The notes under the pieces: model-generated
The model's database searches: none
Told to the model about the DNA's origin: nothing
What the model saw: the letters and a program-made list of their open reading frames with translations, nothing else
Made by a program: the position numbers and the translations under genes
Assembly (NCBI GenBank): GCA_963921425.1
Contig: OY992833.1
Span: 26,708,698-26,772,697, forward strand
DNA length: 64,000 bases
Reading direction: 5' to 3'
DNA from: Dryas octopetala
Taxonomy: Eukaryota; Streptophyta; Magnoliopsida; Rosales; Rosaceae
Shown: piece by piece, positions 1 to 12,490 of the stretch
How positions within the stretch are numbered: the first letter of the stretch is position 1
Layout: each line of letters opens with the position of its first letter

Positions 1-975
1 AGTAAATGATAGAAAGCAAGCCCATATTTGTTTTTGGATTTATAAGCATTTCTGCAACAAAGTAATGCTAATAAGCCTTTTCTTGAGTTTGTGATTTATG
101 AGTCACCAAAACCAACCTTTGCTTAGCACACTCTATAGTTCTTCCAGCATTGCATTTTTGTACCAATGTTTACCTTTCTTTCTCTTATTTTCTTCATCCT
201 TGTTCTCCTAGCTAATTGTTTCTGTTAACTTCGCATTCTTTAGATTTGTATCTTTACATAACCTTTTTCTTTGGTTTGGTCTTCATCAATTTCTCTCCTT
301 TGGGTTACTGACACCAGTTAATGAATGGGTACTCTGTTCTAGGTAAATACTGGTTAATTATTCTAGTGAGTTTTGTCTCTTGTTGTTGTTTTTTTTTACT
401 TCTTTTTGCTCCAAGTCTCTGTCATGGTGCATTGTTTATAGTATCTTGTCTCAACTTTCAAAAAGAATTCTCTAACCAATAAGAAACCAACGCTGTCTTG
501 AATCCATTCTACTCAGAGGGAAGAATAAAACGAAAAATTAATCTTATATTATTCAGAGGAATTTAATTTGTAAGCTGAATAATTAGTTCAAAATAAAATT
601 ATAAAAGGACGGAAATTCCAATACTACAGCAGTGCATTATGGTCAGGTACATGAACTCTCCTTAGAATAAAATTTTGATCAGCAGGGGAGGATCCAAGGA
701 GGTTTAACAAAGAGACAAGGACATGTGTTGCAGATTTCTAGACAAAGACACCAAAATTGGTCCCACAAATGGTCATCTACAACTAATAGAGATTTTGATC
801 CTTTCAAGTCCTGAAAATCTTCTTTCTTATTATAAAAAGATTACATGAACAATGCACATTGGGATTTTGTTCCTAGTAAGTTACAAGGAATATTGAGAAG
901 AAAATTAAAGCATAGTATATATGTTACTCTTAATTTGGATTGCCATACCCAACTGGAAAATTAGACAAAAACCAC
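1..975. other. 3' flank of the NPH3 gene, no gene seen
   Basis: AT-rich non-coding DNA downstream of the minus-strand NPH3-family gene. The stretch next to the stop codon probably includes that gene's 3' untranslated region. I see no convincing coding frame, RNA gene or repeat here. Confidence 0.6.
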
Positions 976-3536
976 TCAATTCTTTTCACTGCCACTTCTA
1001 TTGATGGACCACAACTTACTGAACATTCTTTTGGGACGAGTGGGAAGCAAACAGAAAGACTTGAGCCTTGAACTTCTTCCAATTCCATCTGGGTGCATAC
1101 CATTTTCATCCAAGTCATCGTCTTCATCAAGCTTCATTCGTAAAGTTGACATGCTGGACTTGGGGGATTTAAGGCCTGAGACACTCCATTGGTCCTCTGC
1201 TGGGATGATAGAGGTTGTGCTTAATGAGGGTGGAGGCCTTGATGGGTCAATGTTATGTGTGGCAAGTAGCTCCCTAATGTTGCTTGGCAACTCGGTTACT
1301 TTGCCACCAGCCATGGCAGCTCGAGCTTGCTCAAAGAAAAGAACTTGGACCACCACTCTTAGTGGGAGTAGCTCATTTTGTGCAGCATGCATGCAGGCCT
1401 CCATAGAGAGCTTTTTGCAGTCTAGGATTCGACACAACCTCTTCCTTTCACTCTTATTGAGGTCTGGATGTGCCTGTTATTCAGGCATAACAACTTTAAT
1501 TAATATACATGACTCAACATCACAAGAGTAGTTGACATATTCTGTAACTAGCCAACTTCTAACCTTCACAACAATCTGTTTTTCTATGCAGTATAACAAG
1601 TATAGAGATCAATAAATTCTAAAACAGAACATGGACAAAACATTAAATCAAAGATTAGTTATTATTATGTTATTCAAAATGTAGACTCATTCCTGCTAAA
1701 TTTCAAGTGGGTCAGCCTAATCCTAACTGGTATTAAATTTTGAATGTGACAAGATTTTAAGGTCAAGAGAGTTGGTTATCTACTTATAATTGTGACCCAC
1801 ATCCTAAAATCAATTTGTGACAGTGAACTATTGCATAAATATAAATACAATAAAACTTGTTTATGGTAAATTTGAGAAACTAGTATCTTGTTATTACCTT
1901 GAGATAAATGTCAATAGCTCTGTAGAGATCATCATGGTCAAGCCTCGCAAAATCTGGTATTGCCTCAGCAATTGCAATGAACTTTGAGAGAGGCAGTTTC
2001 AAATCCCTGGCAATCTCCTGAAGATACACATCCACAAGCTTTGCCACCTTCAGCTTTGAGCTATGTGATGCTGAAGATGATCTTCGACTCTCCTGGAACT
2101 CGAAATCGATATTCTCTGCTGACCGAGACCTTCTCCTTTCAAAACCAAGCTTGGACCTTGGAGGGCTAGTTGGGGGACTCTGCCCCTGCAACATGAACTG
2201 CTCCAAAATTGTCATAACTATGTCTACATCATACAAAGTGTTGGTTTCGTATAATACAGAGGGTATTAACAAATCACTGACTGTTGCATCCTCTAGTTGA
2301 AGCCCCACTCTTCTAGCCAATTCCATTTTGGAAGAAGAAGAAGCATTGAGAATATTGGCTGCCTTCAAGAGTTTAAGCAGAAAACTGGTAGAAGCAGCAC
2401 CTTTCTCAGCTGGAACTAAGCTTACAATTGATTCCAAAATCAACCTATGCTTTGAAGTTACATCATTGGCTGAGTCTGAATCCGAGTCAGATGCTGCTTG
2501 TTTATGGTCACATCCATTTTTTGAAATGTTGGGTACAATGGGTAGCCATCGAGATGCATAGATTTTCAATGCATCCCCTACGAGATTAGAGGGTATTCTC
2601 CCAGCAGATTTAATAGCAATCATGGTTCTCCAATAGAGGTCTATGCCCAATTCTGCTATATCTTCAGCCCACCATCCCTTGTTTGCAGGTCTATTATGTC
2701 TCAGACTCTCTGCACCATTGCATGACATGTTGTCATCTCTACCCCTCCTTGAGTAACTATGTGACAAACTAACCTTTGAAGGGTTTGTGAGGACTTTGAA
2801 AGCAATTGCTTCAATGCATCTGCTTGTAATTCCAAGGTCCTCTGACCACAAAGGATAAGCTTTTGTGCTTTGTAGAGTGGCAATTGAGTCCCTCCACCCA
2901 TTAAGAATGCAAGAGTTGAAGAAAACTTCCAGCTTATAAATAAGGTTTCCCTTCTCAACATCCTCTGTCATCTGCAAGTACTCGGCGGCACATCGAACAG
3001 ATACAATGTTGTAGGCACTGAGGGTGATTGTGATGCCATAGCAGAATTTTGCACAGAGCTCAAATGCCTCAACCCCACTAGGAAAATCATGGAGTTGGAT
3101 TATTTGGTGTTGTGAGGATTCAGGAAATTCAGAGCATAGCCTCTGCAGCCGCAAACACTTGGACAGAAGAGGAAACTGTGTGCCATGTGCAAATGAATCA
3201 ATTTAATGAAAACCAATAAGCACCATTCAATTGAATTGTATCATTTATTAACTTCAACATCCCGTAATTTATATTTGTGAGAAGTTCTTGAGTGTATACC
3301 TTGTGAAGCAAATACCTGCTTCCCTTCACTTGAATTATGAGATCACTTGAAACTTCAGAGGAGACTGACCTGAATTGAGCAGAGAAAAAAAAGAAACGAA
3401 AAATCTCTTAGTACCTTGATTGATGAATATTGCATATCAAAAAGTAACTTCATATTTGATCAGATGTGCTCTCTTACCTTACAGCCTCAGTGGTATAGAA
3501 AGTATCTGGCCGAGATCCAAGTTTCATAAACTTCAT
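976..3536 (-). CDS. BTB/POZ and NPH3 domain protein (At1g67900-like)
   Basis: Four coding exons, 3478-3536, 3300-3369, 1898-3175 and 976-1473, give 634 residues. All junctions are GT-AG and stay in frame. The start is the ATG at 3536, giving [26 protein letters not shown] domain covers about residues 25-130 ([19 protein letters not shown], then [14 protein letters not shown]). The NPH3 domain begins near residue 210 with [18 protein letters not shown] and runs across the exon 3/4 junction to [16 protein letters not shown] Ser-rich stretch ([11 protein letters not shown]) lies between. In this family the BTB domain docks CUL3 E3 ligases, and relatives NPH3 and RPT2 act with phototropins at the plasma membrane; substrate adaptor is the likely role here. 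Length and C-terminus (FSKLWSINR) match my memory of Arabidopsis At1g67900, about 631 residues. The gene looks intact. Confidence 0.93.
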
Positions 3537-5837
3537 GATTGATTCTTTTATTTTCTTCTTACATGCACATCAGATGCTCCTTAAACATGCTTGAATTAGC
3601 TATTCCCTACTTCTTGATATATAAAGACGTCCGTCCCTTCTAGAACACCAGGAGGCACTCAAGGCTCTTCTTCCAACAAGAAGCAAAAGTTGTCCACACT
3701 GGAATACATTCAAGACCACCCATTTCCTAATTGACTAGAAATTGGTCCATAAAAAGCCAACCCCAGAAAGTGAAATTTCATCAGCATAAAGGAAAAATGA
3801 AAGAATTTTCTTGGGTGAGAGAGGATATCCAAGAACATAGGAAAAACCAAGAGCTCTTGTTGTGGGTGTGATACTTACTGAGTTATATATATAGAATATG
3901 TATCAGAAATGGTCAAAATGACAAAAACTCAAGAGGATCAAACACACCAAAGTCCAGGTCCTATCAGTCAAATTCTATACCCCATGTGACTTGGACATGC
4001 AAACAAAGAACCTAAGGTCACTGCAATCCCAACGAAATCGCACCCCCAGCAGGTCAATCAAATTAAAAAGAAAAAAAAAAAAAACTAAAGCTGCTCTAAA
4101 ACAAGTAGACAAATCAAATTGTTAGACAAACATCACTCAAAGGATGATTTTTAAGAACACAACCCGAATTTTAAAGCTTATGATATACAGTCCAGAAACT
4201 GAACCTGCAGGCTGCAGCTAATCATTCATGGGAAAAAAAAATTAGCCCTGAAGTTTGTAAAAATGTAAAATGTAAAATGTGAACTTGTGTTTTTGTACCT
4301 TGAAGAAAAATATATATGGCATAGCGCATATGGCCATGCCAGCGTGCATATCAAAAGGTAACTCCCACGTGCTTATCTTGAGCCCACTTGAGCCCCTTCT
4401 CTCTCATCATTGCCACTGCATTTTTTATTGTACACCCTTCTTATTATTTTTGTCAAACACTATTTTATACGCAATATCGCTTTGCCTCCTCATTGTCATT
4501 ATTAATTTCTAAAAGGGAATATCAGAGAAAATTATAATAGTGGAAAAAAGCTAAAGATAAATGTATTTATACTTTTGAATAAAAAACAAGGAATATAATA
4601 AAGTAAAAAAGAAATAAGGAATAGGATATGTGTATCGCTATCAAAGATGGGCTTTAAGGCTTCAAGCCTTTTAACCATTTCTCCACCTACAGCCTCTGCA
4701 TAGTATGCCATAGTCCACACACCACACCATAACATATAAATGGGCTAATACCATAACTACCCTTGTGTTTTGGTGCAATATCGGAACTACCCCTTTTTGC
4801 ATTGATGGCATATGGCCCATGACTGTGTGACTGAATATTATTGGTGTGGACATGAAGAAACATGAATGAATGATGTTAGATTGTTAGGATGAGGCAAGTG
4901 AAAGCTTTTGGTCCTAAACTTCCATAAACGTAAGGCTGGAAAAATGCAGAATTTTCTGGCAGTTGAAGGTCGTCGTCCACATATTTCACATCGGATTATT
5001 ATGGGCTTGCCGCTTGTGATATTTTTTTTTGTTCATATATGAACTTTGATGCATGATCGTAACAATGAAACACTGACAGCAATGCAGGCCCCATATTGCA
5101 AACATGTTGAGTCATGATCATATGATTCTAGTAAGTGAGCTGTGGCCCTTTGATATTGAACTAATACCATAAAAAGTAGCATTAGTGTTGTTTATGTATG
5201 GGGTTTTAAAGTCCAAATGAGGCTTGAGGCTTAGAGATGGAGAAGAAGGCGAAAATCGAACTCTTTCTTTGGAACGTGTAGACCCATGTATTTTCTTGGA
5301 TAACCCCTCAATCACATCATCTGTTGTGATCCAAGCTAGGTATATATTAATGGAGTCCCAAAAGTTCAACAGGCGTTCATATCACTATGCAATATTTTCT
5401 TCAATCATTAATGGTGGTTTGCTTGCAGCTAGACCAACCCTTCGAAAAATATGCAAGTACTCAACTACGTAAGGAATTAAAGAAGATTCAAATCACGACC
5501 AGAAAATCTATAAATTTTGGAGAGAAAACAAGCAAGTAATTAATAGGTGAAACACTCAAGAGTCTAGAGACTTTGATTTACCAAAAAAGAGTACATATAT
5601 GTCGAGTAAAGTGCTGGCACCCTATTGGGGCATAATTACGGAGAGAATAAGACCCAATATATGTTATGTCTCCATCAATGTCTTCCAGATAACAGAACCT
5701 GTGGCTGTCTTGGCTCGATCCATGCCTAGTGCCTACCTCAAATGTTGGCAATCTGGCAGGTTTGACTGTTTAAATTGTTTAATTGATATTTGGGGAAAAA
5801 TAGTACCAATGATGCATTAGCATTTAGCAGTTGGCTG
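3537..5837. other. Intergenic: NPH3 promoter side
   Basis: This stretch lies upstream of the NPH3 gene and should hold its promoter and 5' untranslated region. A run of A around 4068-4085 and AT-rich DNA are visible. Short open frames here (for example 5224-5472 and 5599-5820) have no recognisable protein features. Confidence 0.5.
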
Positions 5838-6201
5838 TGTTGAGAGTAGTGTGAAGCAATGTCCCACATCGGAAAACTAGAGCTTAGCATATGTGCTTAT
5901 AAATCTTGGACCTCTCCACCCATTGCCAATTGGTTTTGGGTTGGATGCTCTAATTCTATCATGGTATCAGAGCTTGGTTATCCGCGTGTAAGGCCCAACG
6001 GCCATACGTACTCCCACGTCACCCAATACAATTTGTTCACGTATAAGGCTCAAAATATCGCCACACGTGCAGGGGCGTGTTGAGAGTAATGTGAAGCAAT
6101 GTCCCACATCGGAAAACTAGAGCTTAGCATATGTGCTTATAAATCTTGAACCTCTCCACCCATTGCCAATTAATTTTAGGTTGGATACTCTAATTCTATC
6201 A
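5838..6201 (+). mobile_element. TRIM (terminal-repeat retrotransposon in miniature)
   Basis: Two 124-bp direct repeats, 5838-5961 and 6078-6201, each begin TGTTGAGAG and end TTCTATCA. They flank a 116-bp internal region that starts with TGGTATCAGAGC, the primer-binding site complementary to the 3' end of initiator tRNA-Met. A short purine stretch (GCAGGGGC) sits just before the right repeat. The flanks GGCTG and AGCTG could be a 5-bp target duplication with one change. There is no coding capacity, as is normal for TRIMs, so it would have depended on another element's enzymes. The layout looks whole. The two LTRs differ at six sites (about 5%), which suggests an age of a few million years at usual plant rates. 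Each LTR carries a CTTATAAAT promoter-like motif. Confidence 0.9.
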
Positions 6202-7032
6202 AGCTGGGGTCAAATGTAGGCAAGTGGCAAGTGGCAAGTGCGATATTTTATCAGTAAACAGATTGACAAGGGTATTGAAATTGAAATATTGAAGACAAGT
6301 GGAATAGAGGTAAAGGTGTTTGTGGGCAATAGTTGATGTCCACTCTACGTGAGAAAGAGGAAGGTGTGAATGTGTGATCGACCACACAAATGCTGTAATG
6401 GTCCTCTTCCTGCTGCCCAAGGAGGCGGCCAACCGACAATATGGGACCCTTATACTTCCTAATGGGCCCTATTTACAGTTTTGCATATACAGGAAGAGGA
6501 CTGCAGTGGCCAACCAATTCCAAAAGGGTTTTGGCTATATTAGACCTTAACCTTGTTACCATTTACAGGTATGCATACAATACTTACCAACTAATGGTTT
6601 TTTTTTTTTTTTTTTGGTTTGTTAACTATAAGTTGCATGTCACAGATTTTGTTACTTAAAGGAAGGAATAAAGGTGTTTTTAATTTTACTTCATAGGACA
6701 AAACTCAGCATCAATTGATTGACACCTCATGCCAAACCGTCGGCATTTCACACTAATCCCAATTGTAACTGTAGATGTAATTACTGCAACTGCAGCTACA
6801 ACAATTAATGCAGTTACATTATGCACTCGACACTAACTTTAAATGTTAAACCAATAAATCGCCTAAAACATATTTAAACATACTATTAAAAATCTTAATC
6901 AAGCCTACAAACATTAATATTCAAGTAGAAAAAAAAAAGGATCAACAGCTATTGAGCTCTTTAAGAGTAATAATTTTTTTTTTTTTTTTTTTGACGGCAT
7001 CTGATGGTTTATGGTTGGATGGTATTGATCAC

Positions 7033-7053
7033 ATATATATATATATATATATA
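7033..7053. repeat. (AT)n microsatellite
   Basis: About ten AT dinucleotide units in a row in intergenic DNA. Confidence 0.95.
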
Positions 7054-8781
7054 GTTGGATATGCATTTCCCACGCGTACAGATTGTGAGGGTATGACTTT
7101 ATCTAAGAAACACAAGGACCCCACAAATTGTGTGCATAGAAATCCTGTTGTGAAGGTGGCACCACAATCCCATATTGGAAAAGCTGAAAGAGACTTAATT
7201 TGGTCAGCAGTCAGCACTGCATTGGGGAGGAGAGACTAGAGAGAGAGCCCTGTAACTGTGAGTCTGTAAATGCATGATCGATACAATTCATTCCTCTCGA
7301 ACACAACAAGAATAAGAATAATAATATTACACCCACTAGAAATCGTATCTGCCTCTGCTGGAAAGGGGTTGTGTATGCAAATGCAAAGGTCTAATACGTA
7401 CAAAATTTGAAGCCCCAAAAATAAAGCTAGGATGAATCTTAGATACAGACAGTGATTACACAGAGCTAGCTAGCTGTCACAATTGATCTTTCCTTCCACA
7501 TATATATGTCATCTCAATTTTCCATGTTTTAATTAATTAACTACTTCTAAATCAATTCATTTTTCATGTTTTATGGACCTCTCAATATATAATCTGCACA
7601 GCCCAGCTCTGCACTACAGTACAACATATCCAAGACATAAAAAATTGGGTGATGATGCTGTCTCCTGTATATATAATCGTTTTCTCTTTTTGAGCTTGTA
7701 AATGAACAGAGAATGTGCACATTACTGAATCATGCATGCTTAATTATTTTTGTTCATATGTAATGTATGTGACAGTTTATTGCAGTTTGTCATGTAATAT
7801 CACGTTCATTAATTTTTGCCTAAGTTGGGTATTCTTTTTGGTAACTGTTTATGTCAGATCGAGTCTCTCGCATCAAAGAAAATCAGAAAAAGGGCTAAAT
7901 TCCAAAATGAACATTTAAGCATTTGAATTTTGAGGGATCCCACATGGCTTCCAATATAAGCACCTCCATGCAATAATTATTCTTCGTACCAGTAGATTCT
8001 ATATTGCGAACACTACTGTTGGGGCTCAATAATGAGACGTGATCAAGAGGGAAACAGCAAGAACAAAATTTCAAATCAACAAGGGTACAATATGGTCTGT
8101 CATCACATCTTTTGGTCTTCTCTTAATCTATTGTCTCTGGTTTGCTTGAGAGTTTAAGTTAAAATTAAAATTAAAGGGGACCAAAGTGTACTAGCTTTTT
8201 AGGTTGATATACATTACAAATTTCTTAACAATTTAAATTTTTAAGGTTCAGTACGTGATTGTTGAGGTTAAGTAAGTCCTAAGTTCAAAATCTTCAACCT
8301 TCAATCTTCATTCTAGTGTGAGCATCACTTACATTGTCTACATTATTAATCTGTTGTCTAACAATATTAAACTCAAAGAAAACAAGAAGAATTTCATGCA
8401 TGGATTCTAGTGTTCCCTTAGTTCTCTAATGCCTTCCATAGTCTAATAAAAACTGAAGAGTAGGGCCACCAAGAAAGTGCTTTCTTAAACATTTTCTCTT
8501 TGTTGCATCACAAATGCCAATTGCTACATTTGGTCTAAAGGGGCAAAAATAAGTATGATTTGCTTTGAATTAGTTGATCCACATATAAGTTAACTAAATG
8601 GAGGGTCAATATAGGAAGAGCCAATGGTGGGTAAAATGCGATAAATTGATAACGACCCTTCTCTTTCCAAATAGAATTAGGCCACATAAACCAAACCAGT
8701 CTTTTGTAATTGTAGGACTAGGGTTCACCTGCAAATAGCCAAATACCAAACAATAGTTTGGTAATTTGGTCTCTGATTTTC

Positions 8782-8825
8782 AGTATTAGGTATTTTTTTT
8801 GTTTTTGGTCGAAAAGTATTGGGTA
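8782..8825 (-). repeat. Short A-tailed insertion with flanking duplication
   Basis: AGTATTAGGTA at 8782-8792 is repeated as AGTATTGGGTA at 8815-8825. Between them lie 22 bases that on the minus strand read TTTCGACCAAAAAC followed by eight A. The structure fits a minimal retroposon insertion (oligo-A plus target duplication), but it is short and could be chance. Confidence 0.4.
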
Positions 8826-9110
8826 GTTTAATTACACTTTACAGACAAGTAATGGTGGAGATCCAAGGAGAAAATAGTCAAAATGAAGAGGTTCAAAGCT
8901 TGAAAATCACATTTGTAGTTGTAGTTGGTAAATGATGAGGAACATCTCGCTTCCCAAAGATACCCACTCTCCTCTACCATTTGTCAAAGATTCGCGTGCA
9001 AAGCATGTATGGGCAGGATGAGTGTGAAATGACAATTGTGTTTTTAGCTTTGGCATATTATTGACCATGAAAAAATAAAAGGTAATCTATAAGCTTCTGT
9101 TTATATGCTT

Positions 9111-9372
9111 GATTAGTACTAATCCAATTATCATAAGCATGCTTTTTCTCGAGGCTTTGCTTTGACATGAAAGATATACCTCATCATACCATATATCCCT
9201 TCCTCTTTGGTGGCTTGACATCCACACTCCTCTGTTTTGCTCACAGACCCAACAAAGTAAATTACTTTTGCGCTTAGTTTTACCTGTTGAATAGATACAA
9301 CCAATGTCTTTAATTTGACCAATGATTTTTTTAATTTGTTGTATATAGGACAACAAGGATTAGTACTAATCC
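9111..9372. repeat. Two copies of palindrome GATTAGTACTAATCC
   Basis: The 15-bp palindrome occurs at 9111-9125 and 9358-9372, 232 bp apart, so the copies are both direct and inverted repeats. A 14-bp form recurs at 46670-46683. The enclosed DNA has no RNA polymerase III boxes, A tail or long terminal match, so no element class can be named. Confidence 0.55.
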
Positions 9373-10575
9373 CATATTAAATGGCCTAAATTTCTAATAA
9401 AGTCATAAATATTTGACATAAAAACAGTCAATTAACATGTTAAACTTAATGTTAGATCACACTGGCTCATGTCCTATAGAATCTCACGTCAAGAATGTTA
9501 GACCTTGGGTCATATTATATATGAGGCATAACTCACATACATCATCCAAATTTTGCATACGTTTCCCATTATATCATCAGTGAATTGGGACTTGGGAGTG
9601 TGTTCCAATAAGTGGCTGAAAAAAAAAAAAAAAACAAAAGGCAGTGTCCGCTGGTATGGATTGTTATCAACTTTATTAAAGGTGTTAGATTAACATAATC
9701 TGAAAGACAAAACTGATAATTCCTTCCTTAATATCTCTATTTTGGGGTCGGTTAGATAAACTCGATCATGCTGATGAGGGCAAGCATACGGGTCATTCAA
9801 CTCTCCTTCGCTTTTGGGTTGAAAGTTTTTTCAATTATTGCATCATTCATGAGTGTAACATTTCTGTTCATGAATGTACTCAAAAGTTGATCAATTGTCC
9901 AAAAATAAAAATCAAAAGGGAGTTTTGAGGATGGCAGAAACCTAAGGGCGTATTTGGCTGGGTCTTGAAAAACTGTTTTTAAACATTAGATTGCTATAGA
10001 ATAACAATATACCAGAGCATAAGATTTTGAAAACTTGATGAACATGGGCTAGCATTGCTATAGAATAATAGAGCAGACCATAAACCATTAAACCCACACA
10101 CAGAAAAAGATAATGGTAATCATTGAGGCCCCAGCCATAACCATAGCAATGAGCACCAGAGAGAGCAAGTCTTGGTCAACTTTGAGTTAAAGAGAGGGAA
10201 AAGAAAGAATTAATTGATAGGATTTGGAGTGTTAGTTGAAGTTTGTGGGTGTGGCACCTGTTGCTGTGTTGATGATATGAGTACTATTCTGCTTCAATTC
10301 CTTTCTTTGATTTAAGGTTAGCCTTTTGAGCAAGTTATGATCTGATCTCATTATTGAGAATGGACCTTGTGGCCAAAATTGCATAAGGAGTAGTGATTAG
10401 GTCACCCAAGAGGAAGGTGCTTGATGAATTCCATTGGACCACCAAGTACGAGCAGGTGTATGTAATAAGTGCAAACTGTTCATCCCATTTGCAAAAAGTT
10501 GATACTGCAGCAAGGAACCAAAAACAAAAAAGTGCTTATCTAGCTAGTTATCTTGAAGATGAAATTGTTGCATAC

Positions 10576-10792
10576 TTGCATAGATTGAGTTTCTAATGAC
10601 GGACATTAATGGGCCTAGCACAAATTATCAGCAAGATCCAATCCAAGCATAAATTATGTAATTGGCCGGGTTGGCTTGACTAATTGGTTAATTAAAGAAT
10701 GTCAGCCCTTGTTCATAAATGCAAAAAAGCAGTGTGTCTACTCTAAATCAAACATCAATTAGTTTCTGTCATTAGAAACTCAATCTATGCAA
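10576..10792. repeat. 25-bp perfect inverted repeat with 167-bp spacer
   Basis: The 25 bases at 10576-10600 (TTGCATAGATTGAG and on to CTAATGAC) are the exact reverse complement of 10768-10792. Pairing decays quickly on both sides. It could be a long-loop hairpin RNA source or a remnant of an inverted insertion. No known conserved plant microRNA sequence was recognised in the arms. Confidence 0.6.
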
Positions 10793-12490
10793 TCAGAAGC
10801 ATCCAACTTGTTGTTGGTGGTGCACAAGACTACAAGAGGAAGAGAGTGTGAAGCAGATACTGATGAGAATTGGGTCCATTTTACAGTGACCAAAAGCTGT
10901 AGATGCCCAGATAAGTGGGTGACAACACAAGCCCCATTACATAGAGCATGCATTTTTGCACATTAATATGGACAAGACTGAGAAAGAAAGAGGCAACTAA
11001 AAGATATGCACAGTATCTAGCATGGCATCCCAACATGTGAAGTTTGTCTCTGAACTGAAGAATATTTGTCAGTATTGGGGGTTTAGCTTGCATGCATGAT
11101 GCATATATCAGAATGAATAATCTTCGATCAGTAGGAGTGTATATAGTAGTCTCTGTAGGAGCCAGGTGGCCAGTTGGTTGACAAACCCTCTACACCAACC
11201 CAGTTGGCTTGCACACGTGCGCTCTTGCATTTGCATGCCTCCTTTGTCTATCACTCTACACTACTGTCACGTCCCAACACACTTTCACATTGATGGAACC
11301 AATCTAACCAAATTCGATTCATTTCAATATAACAAAAGAATGGCTATTATTCGTTCACCAGAATCCCCACAAATAAAAGAAGAATTATTGGGCTGGGATA
11401 TTTACTCTTCTTCAGATATAGCTGGAACAGTTGTGGGCTATTTCTATCATATGTTCTTGTTGGGCCCGACTTTTAATAAATTGTATTATGGACCTTGACT
11501 CCATTGGACTGATGCTCATTGGGCAATTACCATGCTAGATGAAACCCCTACTAGAGGCCGTGAGGCCTTGACCCAAACAACGTAGGGGCCTCAATTCTCC
11601 GGTTTGGCTATGGAAAGAATTCAAAATGGAGAATGATTTGACCAGAAAAATGATGGATTATTTTAAAAAAGAAAAAAATCAGACATTCAAATGGAGAATG
11701 ATGCTTTTAATACCATTATTCAAACGTTAATGGGAAGCCTTCTTGTTTGACTTTAAATAAAGTTGTAAAACGTACCGAATTGGTAGGAACATTTAAAATG
11801 GGCCAACACGACTGGCTACTGTCTAATGTCTATCCTACGTGTTATATTATTCAGATGGAGAAGGGTAGTGGTAGAGGAGGCCTATAAAATGCACCTATTA
11901 AAAATCTGGATCATTGGTAGTGGACCTAGTGGTAGATAAATAATATTTAATTAGTGATTAGCTCAAGTGATTGAGAAATAGTAAGAAAATAAGTTATAAA
12001 TTCATTATAATAGATTAAAAGTTCCATAATAATGTAACAAAAAAAAACTGTACAATTCTCACTATATAATCAGACAAACTCTATGATTCTAGTTTTAAGA
12101 GAATCATAATTCCAGCCAAATAGGACAAGAAGTTTGAAATCAATTTTGATAAGGCCAATCAAGCCTTCAATTCTTCGGCCATTAAGCTTCTTCAAGCCAT
12201 TATAAATATTTTTTCTCCATGGTCAAGTAAAGTAAAGGTACGTGTAAGTAAATTTGATTCTTCATATATTTTACTGACTTGATCATTGGAGCACCTTCTG
12301 TAATAATCGTTGATACAACAAACTACAGAGTTATATATTTGATATTTCCAACAGAGGATTAACATTGAGATTGAATTATCAATTGCTCGATCATTAGCTG
12401 CGCAAATCACGTTCCAGATACCGTTGGGTTGGGCATCTAATAAAATTGCTTAATTTGTTTCCTTGTCCAGCAGGTACAGCAAGCAAATTA

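Larger units (their letters stand above)
6202..12490. other. Long intergenic region, no gene recognised
   Basis: Six kilobases of AT-rich DNA. It holds an (AT)n tract at 7033-7053, long T runs near 6600 and 6970, a possible short A-tailed insertion at 8782-8825, a palindrome pair at 9111-9125 and 9358-9372, and a 25-bp inverted repeat at 10576-10600 and 10768-10792. Open frames up to about 110 codons exist (for example 11166-11498) but show no domain, start context or splice pattern that I trust. Confidence 0.5.

Noticed and set aside
6590-7000. Long T runs as retroposon tails
   Set aside because: Clear target duplications could not be found around the runs near 6600 and 6970.
9126-9357. SINE between the palindrome pair
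   Set aside because: The length and flanking repeats fit, but there are no A/B boxes and no A tail.
9950-10075. GGGCGTATTTGGCTGGG as a MITE end
   Set aside because: It resembles a transposon terminus, but no matching inverted end or target duplication was found nearby.
11166-11498. 110-codon plus-strand frame
   Set aside because: No recognisable protein features, promoter or splice pattern; AT-rich intergenic DNA.
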